DNA of 32,982 nt from JBKJVQ01 sp046717125 (GTDB lineage: Bacteria > Pseudomonadota > Alphaproteobacteria > Rhizobiales > Methyloligellaceae). The stretch covers positions 1-32,982 of the forward strand of contig JBKJVQ010000277.1 of assembly GCA_046717125.1 (NCBI GenBank), given 5' to 3'. The notes under the pieces were generated by a model. That model ran no database searches and had not been told where the DNA came from. It saw only the letters and a program-made list of their open reading frames with translations. Made by a program: the position numbers and the translations under genes. Shown here one piece after another: positions 15,986 to 22,933 of this stretch; position 1 is the first letter of the stretch, and each line of letters starts with the position of its first letter.

Positions 15986-17031
15986 GGCCGCCATTCCTCG
16001 GCGCGCGCGCGCGCGCCGCCGGCGTCGGAACGCTCCTCGTCGCGCGCGCCCGCCACGATCCGGGCAAGCGCGCGCAGCACGCCCTCCACGCCCTGTCCGC
16101 TTGCGGCTGAGACCATGAACACGTCGCAGCCCGCGGCTTCGCCAAGCTGGTCGGCTTTGGCTTGCGCCTCTTCCAGCGTGATCGCGTCGCATTTCGACAG
16201 GGCGAGCAGCTCCGGCTTGTCGGTAAGCCCTGCGCCATAGGCTTCGATCTCGTCGCGCACGGTGAAATAGGCAGCGGCCGGATCGTCCAGTGTTACATCC
16301 ACAAGATGCAGCAACGCGCGGCAGCGCTCGACATGACCGAGGAATTTGTCGCCGATTCCCGCGCCTTCATGCGCGCCCTCGATCAGGCCGGGAATGTCGG
16401 CCAGCACGAAGTCCGTCACGTCCTGCCGCACGACGCCGAGATTGGGAATGAGGGTCGTGAACGGATAGTCGGCGATTTTCGGTTTTGCTGCGCTGACCGC
16501 TGCGAGAAATGTCGATTTGCCGGCGTTCGGCAGGCCGACCAGGCCCGCATCCGCGATCAGCTTGAGCCGCAGCCAGATCCAGCGCTCCTCGCCTTCGAGC
16601 CCGGGATTGGCGCGCCGCGGCGCCTGGTTGACGGAGGATTTGAAGCGTTGATTGCCGAAACCGCCATTGCCGCCCTTCGCAAGGCGCACGCGCATGCCCG
16701 GCTCGGTCAGATCGGCGATCAGGCTATCGTCCTCGGCGTCGAAAATCTGTGTGCCGGGCGGCAGTTTCAGCACTATATCCGCGCCGTCTGCGCCGGTCCG
16801 GTTCTGGCCTGCGCCGCCGCCGCCCTTTTTCGCCTTGAAATGCTGCTGGTAGCGATAGTCGATCAGCGTGTTGAGGTTGGCGACGCACTCTGCCCAGACA
16901 TCACCGCCGCGCCCGCCGTCGCCGCCGTTCGGGCCGCCGAACTCGATGAACTTCTCGCGCCGGAAAGACACGCTGCCCGCGCCGCCATCGCCCGAGCGGA
17001 TGTAGACTTTGGCTTCGTCGAGGAACTTCAT
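15982..17031 (-). CDS. obgE: Obg-family GTPase (ribosome assembly)
   Basis: Essential GTPase acting on 50S assembly and linked to ppGpp signalling. From ATG 17031 (MKFLDEAKVYIRSGDGGAGS) the product has 349 residues: the Gly-rich Obg fold (1-158) and the G domain (159 to about 330) with Walker A GLPNAGKS at 166-173, G2 FTTL, G3 DIPG at 212-215, and SKCD where NKxD is usual. The third, variable C-terminal domain is absent; only a short Arg/Ala/Glu tail remains, as is common in alphaproteobacteria. AAGGCG lies 7 bases before the start. The tail codons include a run of eight GC dinucleotides (16001-16016). Confidence 0.96.
   Translation of the reverse strand: MKFLDEAKVYIRSGDGGAGSVSFRREKFIEFGGPNGGDGGRGGDVWAECVANLNTLIDYRYQQHFKAKKGGGGAGQNRTGADGADIVLKLPPGTQIFDAEDDSLIADLTEPGMRVRLAKGGNGGFGNQRFKSSVNQAPRRANPGLEGEERWIWLRLKLIADAGLVGLPNAGKSTFLAAVSAAKPKIADYPFTTLIPNLGVVRQDVTDFVLADIPGLIEGAHEGAGIGDKFLGHVERCRALLHLVDVTLDDPAAAYFTVRDEIEAYGAGLTDKPELLALSKCDAITLEEAQAKADQLGEAAGCDVFMVSAASGQGVEGVLRALARIVAGARDEERSDAGGARARAEEWRP
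16001..16016. repeat. (GC)8 dinucleotide tract at the end of obgE
   Basis: Sixteen bases of alternating GC code for the ARAR part of the ObgE tail, 16 bases from the obgE-proB junction. Such tracts can form Z-DNA and are prone to slippage; a two-base change would alter the ObgE C-terminus and the ATGA coupling to proB. Confidence 0.7.
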
Positions 17032-17079
17032 TTGTACGCCTTGGCGACGCAATACATGCGGGGGGGACCTTAGCGCATG

Positions 17080-17658
17080 TCACCTCTGCTGGCAGGGGTC
17101 AAGCGGTGCCCGTGTGTTATGGCCGCAATCGAGCCGATAGACATGGCAGGGCGCGGGCTCCTTCCGCGCAGCGCACTTCTGCATGTCCTCGCCGGCAAGG
17201 CGGAAGCCGAGCTTCTCCACCACATGGACCGAAGCGGGGTTGTCGGCAAAAACGATGGCGCGGATGAAAGGGAACCAGGCCTCTGCGCATGCATGGCGCA
17301 ACAGCGCGCCTACGGCTTCCGTAGCAAGACCCTGGCCCCAATAGGGTTTGCCGATCCAGTAGCCGAGATCGGCTGAGCCGTCGTCCTGCGGGTTGAAGCC
17401 GGTGCATCCGATCAGGATGCCGGATTGCTCGATCGCGAACACGATGCCCTCGTCGCCGGCGGCGATCCCGGCGAGAAATTCCTGCGCGTGCTTATCGGTG
17501 TAGGGATGCGGAATGGTCGATACCATCCGCGCCACGTCCCATTCGCCCGCCAGAAGCACGAGGCGTTCCGCGTCGGACGGAATCAGCGGCCAGCGCTTGA
17601 GCCGCGCGGTGGTGAGAGTGGGCTGCGGCCGCGACGAATCGCGCGCGGGTAGGCTCAA
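17080..17658 (-). CDS. RimJ/RimL-type GNAT N-acetyltransferase
   Basis: Acetyl-CoA-dependent acetyltransferase of the RimJ/RimL class; the target is unknown. Family features are TARLKRWPL near the start, LGYWIGKPYWGQGLATEAVGA (motif A, acetyl-CoA pyrophosphate loop) and FADNPASVHVVEKLGFRLAGE (motif B). No in-frame ATG fits; the best start is TTG at 17658, whose last two bases are shared with the rpmA TGA stop (TTGA), with GAGG just upstream. This gives 192 residues. An acetyltransferase at this position between rpmA and obgE is a familiar arrangement in Hyphomicrobiales. It ends 48 bases before obgE. Whether it modifies a ribosomal protein is unproven. Confidence 0.82.
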   Translation of the reverse strand: MSLPARDSSRPQPTLTTARLKRWPLIPSDAERLVLLAGEWDVARMVSTIPHPYTDKHAQEFLAGIAAGDEGIVFAIEQSGILIGCTGFNPQDDGSADLGYWIGKPYWGQGLATEAVGALLRHACAEAWFPFIRAIVFADNPASVHVVEKLGFRLAGEDMQKCAARKEPAPCHVYRLDCGHNTRAPLDPCQQR

Positions 17659-17915
17659 GCCTCGTTCGGCTTGACGGAGACTGTGACGCGGCCCTTGGAG
17701 CCGCTGCGGAATTCGACCGTGCCTTCGTTGACGGCGAACAGCGTGTGGTCGCGGCCCATTCCGACGCCCTGGCCGGGATGCCATTTGGTGCCGCGCTGGC
17801 GCGCGATGATGTTGCCGGGAATGACGATCTGGCCGCCCGACTTCTTGATGCCGAGACGGCGCCCCGCGGAATCGCGGCCGTTGCGCGATGAGCCGCCTGC
17901 TTTTTTGTGCGCCAT
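17655..17915 (-). CDS. rpmA: 50S ribosomal protein L27 (bL27)
   Basis: Large-subunit protein whose N-terminus reaches the peptidyl transferase centre. The 86 residues start MAHKKAGGSSRNGRDSAGRR and contain GNIIARQRGTKWHPGQGVGM and the DHTLFA segment. There is no N-terminal cleavage extension of the Firmicutes type. It starts 2 bases after the rplU stop, and its stop is shared with the TTG of the acetyltransferase gene. Confidence 0.98.
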   Translation of the reverse strand: MAHKKAGGSSRNGRDSAGRRLGIKKSGGQIVIPGNIIARQRGTKWHPGQGVGMGRDHTLFAVNEGTVEFRSGSKGRVTVSVKPNEA

Positions 17916-17917
17916 CT

Positions 17918-18463
17918 CTACTTGTCCTTTTTCGCCTTGGCCGGCTTCCTGTCAGCCTTCTTTGGAGCTTTCGCTTTGTCCGCGTCCTTCGACTTGACCG
18001 GCTTTTTGTCGGTCTTCTTCGCAGCTTTCGCCTCGGACTTGGCTTCGGCTTTGGCCTTCTTATTGTCGGCCTGTTTCGTATCCTTGGCCTCGTCGGCCTC
18101 GTCTACCTTCTTCGGCGCCGGCTTCGCAGCGGCATTCTTCGAGGGCGACTTGCCGTCGGTCAGGATCTCGGTAATGCGAAGTTCGGTCAGAAGCTGACGA
18201 TGGCCCTTGGTGCGGCGATAGCCCTTCCGGCGCTTGCGCTTGAAGACGATGATCTTCTCGCCGCGCCCCTGGCCCAGCACCTCGGCAGCGACCGATGCTC
18301 CGTCGATCGTCGGGCCGCCCGCCTTCGGTTCATCGCCGCCCAGCATCAGGACGTCTGCGAGCGAGACGATGTCGCCCACGTCGCCGGCGAGTTTTTCCAC
18401 TTTGATCGTATCGCCCTCGGCGACGCGGTATTGCTTTCCGCCGGTGCGGATGATGGCGAACAT
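17918..18463 (-). CDS. rplU: 50S ribosomal protein L21 (bL21) with long Lys/Ala/Asp-rich C-terminal tail
   Basis: Large-subunit protein that binds 23S rRNA. Residues 1 to about 103 are the normal bL21 fold (MFAIIRTGGKQYRVAEGDTI, then KRKRRKGYRRTKGHRQLLTE). About 78 more residues follow, built almost only of Lys, Ala, Asp, Glu and Pro, with several KADKAK/KKADRKPAK-like units. The total is 181 residues, against about 103 in E. coli. Extended L21 proteins occur in other Hyphomicrobiales, but this tail is long. ATG 18463 is fixed by the universal MFAI start. The gene heads the minus-strand block behind the promoter at 18618-18645 and a leader of about 150 bases. Confidence 0.96.
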   Translation of the reverse strand: MFAIIRTGGKQYRVAEGDTIKVEKLAGDVGDIVSLADVLMLGGDEPKAGGPTIDGASVAAEVLGQGRGEKIIVFKRKRRKGYRRTKGHRQLLTELRITEILTDGKSPSKNAAAKPAPKKVDEADEAKDTKQADNKKAKAEAKSEAKAAKKTDKKPVKSKDADKAKAPKKADRKPAKAKKDK

Positions 18464-18617
18464 TTGTGGTCTGGTCCCTGTCAACGCCCGAGCCCGCAAC
18501 GGGAATGAAGGCGCCGATCGCTGGCGCTTTCGGGTCCGGACGTGTCCGGCCATGCGGATCGAGGATGTAATGCATGCGCGCACCGCTCGGCGGACCGAAC
18601 AGCGCATCGCGGCGCGG

Positions 18618-18645
18618 ACTATAAGGATGGCGCTTGCGAAGTCAA
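18618..18645 (-). promoter_or_regulatory. Sigma70-like promoter of the rplU block
   Basis: Read on the minus strand, TTGACT (18645-18640) and TATAGT (18623-18618) are separated by 16 bases, close to consensus. This is the only strong promoter-like pair upstream of rplU and would give a leader of about 145-150 bases. The call is by eye. Confidence 0.6.
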
Positions 18646-18693
18646 TCGAGGGTACCGGGACACACCGCCGCGCCGCGTCGCGCGCATCCTTGA

Positions 18694-18722
18694 TTGAAGC
18701 ATGGCGGCGACCACGCTAGAAC
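18694..18722 (+). promoter_or_regulatory. Possible promoter of tRNA-Ser
   Basis: TTGAAG (18694-18699) and TAGAAC (18717-18722) are separated by 17 bases and lie 8 bases before the tRNA 5' end. Spacing is ideal and the match is moderate. Transcription would begin almost at the mature 5' end, and the start sites of this and the rplU promoter diverge. Confidence 0.4.
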
Positions 18723-18729
18723 CGCCAAC

Positions 18730-18819
18730 GGAGAGGTGCCGGAGTGGTCGATCGGGGCGGTCTCGAAAACCGTTGAGCGCGCAAGCGTTCCGAGGGTTCG
18801 AATCCCTCCCTCTCCGCCA
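18730..18819 (+). tRNA. tRNA-Ser, anticodon CGA
   Basis: A 90-base class II tRNA folds by eye. The acceptor stem is GGAGAGG (18730-18736) with CCTCTCC (18809-18815), discriminator G at 18816 and encoded CCA at 18817-18819. The anticodon stem is 18757-18761 with 18769-18773, and its loop CTCGAAA (18762-18768) holds anticodon CGA at 18764-18766, reading UCG. A long variable arm (GAGCGC, GCAA loop, GCGTTC) is typical of serine tRNA. The T arm is GAGGG-TTCGAAT-CCCTC (18792-18808). Confidence 0.97.
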
Positions 18820-18974
18820 GCCGTCCATTGAGAGCTGCCGATGATCGTGCTCCGCGCACTGACGGTTGCATCGTCGCGGCAGCTCGATTGGCCGACAATT
18901 GCATCGCTGAAATGCCGGCTGAGCAATACTGAATTTGAGCTGCCGGACGTGACTGGGCGTCTCGGTAGCCCGCC

Positions 18975-19098
18975 TAGAGCGCAATCCATTGTTAAGTCGG
19001 GATTGCGCTCTCGTTATTTGACCTTAGCATCATCTTGTCAGAAACCGGTCATCCACCCCGGATCAGGTCCGGGGCAGGCTTTTTCTGCATGATGCTCT
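18975..19098. repeat. Composite palindromic intergenic repeat, copy A
   Basis: Two nested inverted repeats lie in tandem. The first is a perfect 12-base pair, AGAGCGCAATCC (18976-18987) and GGATTGCGCTCT (19000-19011), with a 12-base loop. The second has ends AGCATCAT (19026-19033) and ATGATGCT (19089-19096) around CCCCGGA (19056-19062) and TCCGGGG (19068-19074). A T-run at 19080-19084 follows on the plus strand but is offset by 5 bases, so terminator activity is uncertain. The second part matches copy B at 25490-25562 in order and wording. I recall similar mosaics from Hyphomicrobiales intergenic regions. It fills the gap between tRNA-Ser and the sdhA stop. Confidence 0.8.
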
Positions 19099-19100
19099 CA

Positions 19101-20930
19101 TCAATAAACCCGCTCCTTGGGCGGGATATAGGAAACCTCCTCGGTCAGCGTGAACGTGTGGACCGGTCGGTAACCCAGCCGCACCGTCCGCGCCTCGGTA
19201 TCGGCCCAGGCGAGCGTGTGCTTCATCCAGGTTTCGTCGTTGCGCTTGGGGAAATCCTCACGCGCATGCGCGCCGCGGCTCTCCTCTCGCGCCAGCGCCC
19301 CGGCGACGGTCACGGCGGCCTGCGGGACCAGATTATCGAGTTCGAGCGTCTCGACGAGATCGGTGTTCCAGATCATCGAACGGTCGGTGACGGAAATGTC
19401 GTCCATCGACTTCCAGACCGCATCGATCTTCCCAACGCCCTCGGACAGAACCTCCTCCGTGCGGAACACCGCGCAGTTGTTCTGCATCGCCTTCTGCATG
19501 GCGGTGCGGATCGCTGCGGTCGGCGTGCCGCCATCCGCGTAACGGTAGCGATCGAGCCGGGCGATGGAGGCTTCACCGGCCCCCGCGGGAAGCTCCGGCT
19601 GCGCCGCGCCCGGCGTGAGCGCCTCCGCGCAGGCTAGCGCCGAGGCGCGCCCGAACACGACGAGATCGATCAGAGAGTTCGAGCCCAGCCGGTTTGCGCC
19701 GTGCACCGACGCCGAGGCCGCTTCGCCGATCGCCAGCAGCCCAGGCGCGCGTGCATCCGGCCCGCCACGCGCCGAGATCGCCTCGCCGCGCCAGTTCGAA
19801 GGAATCCCGCCCATGTTGTAGTGCACGGTCGGCAGCACGGGGATCGGCGCGCGCTTAAGGTCGACGCCCGCGAAGATGCGCGCGATCTCGGTGATGCCTG
19901 GCAAACGCTCGTTCAGTACGGCCGGATCCAGATGGTCGAGATGGAGATGGATGTGATCGCCCTCAGGACCATGGCCCCGCCCCTCGCGGATCTCGATCGT
20001 CATGGAGCGGGAGACGACATCGCGCGAGGCGAGATCCTTGGCGTGCGGGGCATAGCGCTCCATAAAACGCTCGCCCTGTGCGTTGGTTAGATAGCCGCCT
20101 TCGCCGCGGGCGCCCTCGGTGATCAGAACGCCCGCGCCATAGACGCCGGTCGGGTGAAACTGGACGAACTCCATGTCCTGCAACGGAAGGCCGGCCCTCA
20201 GCACCATGGCGTTGCCGTCGCCCGTGCAGGTATGGGCCGAGGTGCAGGAGAAATAGGTGCGGCCATAGCCGCCGGTCGCGATGATGGTGCGCTGCGCACG
20301 GAAGCGGTGAATCGATCCGTCGTCGAGGCAGAGCGCAATCACGCCGCGGCAGACGCCGTCTGCATCCATCAGGAGATCGAGGGCGAAATAATCGATGAAG
20401 AACTGTGCGTCGTGGCGCAGTGACTGCCCATAGAGCGTGTGCAGCATGGCGTGACCGGTGCGGTCGGCGGCGGCGCAGGTGCGCTGGGCCGGCGGCCCTT
20501 CGCCGAAATCGGTCGTCATGCCGCCGAAGGGACGCTGATAGATGCGGCCGTCGTCGGTGCGGCTGAAGGGCAGGCCGTAATGCTCGAGCTCGTAGACGGC
20601 TTCCGGCGCGCTCTTGCAGAGATATTCGATCGCATCCTGGTCGCCGAGCCAGTCCGATCCCTTGACCGTATCAAACATGTGCCAGCGCCAGTCGTCCGGG
20701 CCCATGTTGCCGAGGCTGGCGGCGATGCCGCCCTGCGACGCGACCGTATGCGAGCGCGTCGGGAAGACTTTCGTGATGCAGGCGGTCTTAAGTCCGGCGT
20801 CGGCGCAGCCGTGCGTCGCCCGCAGGCCCGCGCCGCCTGCGCCGACGACCACGACGTCAAAAACATGATCCGTGATCGGATAGGCGCGCCCGGCTGTGCC
20901 TGGCGCCGACTGCGACGAAGATTTGCTCAA
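19101..20930 (-). CDS. sdhA: Succinate dehydrogenase flavoprotein subunit
   Basis: Catalytic subunit of respiratory complex II, oxidising succinate to fumarate. The 609 residues have the FAD-binding VVVVGAGGAGLRATHG (26-41), the covalent flavin His61 in SHTVASQGG, and the conserved HPTGVYGAGVLITEGARGEGG and HGANRLGSNSLIDLVVFGR stretches. The C-terminus VSYIPPKERVY is typical. The start is TTG at 20930, 2 bases after the sdhD stop; no upstream ATG exists in the gap. The expected iron-sulfur subunit gene sdhB does not follow: 4 bases past the stop is repeat copy A and then tRNA-Ser. Confidence 0.96.
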   Translation of the reverse strand: MSKSSSQSAPGTAGRAYPITDHVFDVVVVGAGGAGLRATHGCADAGLKTACITKVFPTRSHTVASQGGIAASLGNMGPDDWRWHMFDTVKGSDWLGDQDAIEYLCKSAPEAVYELEHYGLPFSRTDDGRIYQRPFGGMTTDFGEGPPAQRTCAAADRTGHAMLHTLYGQSLRHDAQFFIDYFALDLLMDADGVCRGVIALCLDDGSIHRFRAQRTIIATGGYGRTYFSCTSAHTCTGDGNAMVLRAGLPLQDMEFVQFHPTGVYGAGVLITEGARGEGGYLTNAQGERFMERYAPHAKDLASRDVVSRSMTIEIREGRGHGPEGDHIHLHLDHLDPAVLNERLPGITEIARIFAGVDLKRAPIPVLPTVHYNMGGIPSNWRGEAISARGGPDARAPGLLAIGEAASASVHGANRLGSNSLIDLVVFGRASALACAEALTPGAAQPELPAGAGEASIARLDRYRYADGGTPTAAIRTAMQKAMQNNCAVFRTEEVLSEGVGKIDAVWKSMDDISVTDRSMIWNTDLVETLELDNLVPQAAVTVAGALAREESRGAHAREDFPKRNDETWMKHTLAWADTEARTVRLGYRPVHTFTLTEEVSYIPPKERVY

Positions 20931-20932
20931 GC

Positions 20933-21316
20933 TCAGCCCCCGATGACCAGCTTAAGCACGGCGTAGATCGAGGCTGCCGAGACGATCAAGACGAAAGCGA
21001 CGTTGGCGAGGAGGCACAGCCGCGTCCACCGATGCTCTTGGACATAGTCCTCGATGATCGCGCGCATCCCAAGCAGCATGTGGATGCCGTTCACGACGAT
21101 GAACAGCAGCAGCAGGACCGCGACGATCGGGTGGCGCAGCGCGTCGCTGACGGTCGCGTAATCGGCTGGCGCGAGCAGAACGACGAACCCGACAAAAAAC
21201 AGAACAAGGGGGATCAGGGCGGCCGATGTCAAACGCTCAAGGAAGAAAATCCACGTTCCTCCCTTTGCGTGACCGAATTTGTGCGCCCGGGCAGCGGTCG
21301 CAGGGCTGGGATTCAT
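20933..21316 (-). CDS. sdhD: Succinate dehydrogenase membrane anchor subunit
   Basis: Hydrophobic anchor of complex II. From ATG 21316 (MNPSPATAARAHKFGHAKGG) it has 127 residues with three membrane helices at about 27-49, 62-86 and 99-124. The GIHMLLGMRAIIEDYV segment is the family signature on the second helix and holds the candidate haem or quinone-site His79. The start overlaps the sdhC stop as ATGA, so the longer open frame upstream is not used. sdhA follows after 2 bases. Confidence 0.94.
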   Translation of the reverse strand: MNPSPATAARAHKFGHAKGGTWIFFLERLTSAALIPLVLFFVGFVVLLAPADYATVSDALRHPIVAVLLLLFIVVNGIHMLLGMRAIIEDYVQEHRWTRLCLLANVAFVLIVSAASIYAVLKLVIGG

Positions 21317-21741
21317 AATCCGCCTCGAATGAGGGAAGCCGCGATCCAGATCAGCGCCGTGAGGAGGATGCCGCCGATCAATGTCGCGCGGGCGAAGAAT
21401 TCGATCGCAGGCCGCGAAAAGCCGTGCCCCGTGTCCCAGATGAGATGGCGTATGCCGCCAAGCATGTGATGCATTAGCGCCCATGTGAACAGGAACAGCA
21501 CGATCTGTCCCGGCCAGCTCCCGACGATGCTTTGCGCAGTGGCGAAATTCTCCTCACCCGATGCTACCGCGAGGAGCCAGAGCGCGAGCAGCGCCGAGCC
21601 GAAATAGAGTCCCCAGCCCGTGATGCGATGCGCGATCGACATCATCATCGTCAGTGTCGGCCGATAGATCGACAGATGCGGAGAAAGCGGCCGCCGCAGC
21701 GCGTCAGAACGTGGTTCGGGCGTCGGCTCGGCCGTCATCAT
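21313..21741 (-). CDS. sdhC: Succinate dehydrogenase cytochrome b556 subunit
   Basis: Membrane subunit that binds haem b and ubiquinone together with SdhD. The 142 residues contain the family motifs RPLSPHLSIYRP (17-28) and MSIAHRITG (34-42), and His92 in the HxxxGxRH pattern (HMLGGIRHLIWD), the likely haem ligand by alignment with E. coli His84. Three membrane helices are visible (about 43-62, 80-100, 118-138). GGAGAAGCG lies just before the tandem ATGs at 21741 and 21738. The gene is divergent from the asparaginase gene; I see no clear promoter pair in the 75 bases between them. Confidence 0.95.
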   Translation of the reverse strand: MMTAEPTPEPRSDALRRPLSPHLSIYRPTLTMMMSIAHRITGWGLYFGSALLALWLLAVASGEENFATAQSIVGSWPGQIVLFLFTWALMHHMLGGIRHLIWDTGHGFSRPAIEFFARATLIGGILLTALIWIAASLIRGGL

Positions 21742-21816
21742 CGCTTCTCCTAACGTAGCGCATCACAAGCGGCAATCGGCATTGACAGGCGCGGCAGCGT
21801 CACGCTGTCTCGGGCA

Positions 21817-22890
21817 ATGCGAGAAAGCGAGCCCAACCCCGTCCTGATCGAATCCACGCGCGGTCCGATCGCCGAAAGCGCCCATCGCGGGGCGGTGGCC
21901 GTATGGTCCGCTGACGGCCCCGTGCTGGAAGTCGGCGATGTCACCCGGCCGGTCTATCCGCGATCGGCGATCAAGGCGATGCAGACTTTGCCGCTCGTCG
22001 AGTCCGGCGCGGCCGACGCGCTGGGCCTCTCGACGGAGGAACTGGCCGTCGCCTGCGCCAGTCATTCCGGAGCCGAATATCATGTCGTAGCGGTGCGCAG
22101 CCTGTTGGCAAAGGCAGGTCTTGCGGAATCCGATCTGGCATGTGGTGCGCACATGCCAATGGATTGGACCGCTTCCCGCGCCATTCCTGAAGGCAGTGCG
22201 CGGCCGGTCCACAATAATTGCTCCGGCAAGCATGCCGGCATGCTTGCCGCTTGCTTGCAGCTCGGCCTTCCAACGCAAGGTTACGAGCGGCCAGACCATC
22301 CCCTGCAGATCGCGATCCGGCGCACGATTTCGGAGCTTTCGGGTGAGGAGCTAACCGATACGCCGTGCGGAATCGACGGCTGTTCGGTTCCGACCTGGAG
22401 CCTATCCCTCTCCGGGCTTGCCCGCGCGTTTGCGCGCTTCGGGTCCGGCGTTGGCGTCGGCACCGATCGCGCGGCCGCCGCAGAGAGACTGATGTCGGCC
22501 TGTTTTGCCGCGCCGGAATTTGTCGCAGGCGAGGGCCGGCTCAATTCGGTCCTGCTGCAGAGATTGCGTGGTGAAGCATTCGTGAAGACGGGCGCCGAAG
22601 GCGTCTATGCCGCCGCTCTGCCCCGTCTGGGGCTGGGCATCGCCCTCAAGATCGACGACGGGGCGAAACGCGGTGCGGAAGCTGCAATCGTGCATATCCT
22701 CTCCGCGCTGCTGCCCGGCCGGGCTCGCGACCTCGGCGATCTTATCGACCGGGAGCAGCGCAATTGGCGCGGCCTGCGCACGGGCGGGATCCGCGCATCG
22801 GCAAGGTTTCGCGAGCTTCTGACCGAAATGAGGCGCGCGGAAACTTCCGTTCGTAGCCGGGATGGCGAAGCCGTCCCGCCGCCCCTATAA
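21817..22890 (+). CDS. L-asparaginase II (Rhizobium ReAII family)
   Basis: Hydrolyses asparagine to aspartate and ammonia; it belongs to the serine beta-lactamase-like asparaginase_II family, unrelated to the E. coli type I/II enzymes. The 357 residues carry the SxxK pair Ser50/Lys53 (PRSAIKAMQ), SHSG at 82-85, the metal-site motif NNCSGKHAGM with Cys135 and Lys138, and CGIDGCSVP with Cys184 and Cys189. These match the positions described for R. etli ReAII as I recall them. An exact 26-base palindrome (22224-22249) lies over the CSGKHAG codons. The ORF end overlaps a possible upstream start of the next gene. Confidence 0.93.
   Translation: MRESEPNPVLIESTRGPIAESAHRGAVAVWSADGPVLEVGDVTRPVYPRSAIKAMQTLPLVESGAADALGLSTEELAVACASHSGAEYHVVAVRSLLAKAGLAESDLACGAHMPMDWTASRAIPEGSARPVHNNCSGKHAGMLAACLQLGLPTQGYERPDHPLQIAIRRTISELSGEELTDTPCGIDGCSVPTWSLSLSGLARAFARFGSGVGVGTDRAAAAERLMSACFAAPEFVAGEGRLNSVLLQRLRGEAFVKTGAEGVYAAALPRLGLGIALKIDDGAKRGAEAAIVHILSALLPGRARDLGDLIDREQRNWRGLRTGGIRASARFRELLTEMRRAETSVRSRDGEAVPPPL
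22224..22249. repeat. Perfect 26-base palindrome inside asparaginase gene
   Basis: CGGCAAGCATGCC (22224-22236) is followed at once by its exact reverse complement (22237-22249). It codes for the conserved metal-site residues SGKHAGMLA. The palindrome may be a by-product of this peptide, since Gly-Lys-His-Ala and Gly-Met-Leu-Ala can be written with complementary codons. Confidence 0.85.
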
Positions 22891-22933
22891 GCGGCGTGGC
22901 CCTCAGTCGAGAAGCAGCAATTCGGAACCGCTC

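Noticed and set aside
19056..19084. Intrinsic terminator for tRNA-Ser
   Set aside because: The T-run is offset 5 bases from the stem, and the same stem and T-run recur in copy B, where no plus-strand gene needs one; it is better read as part of the repeat.
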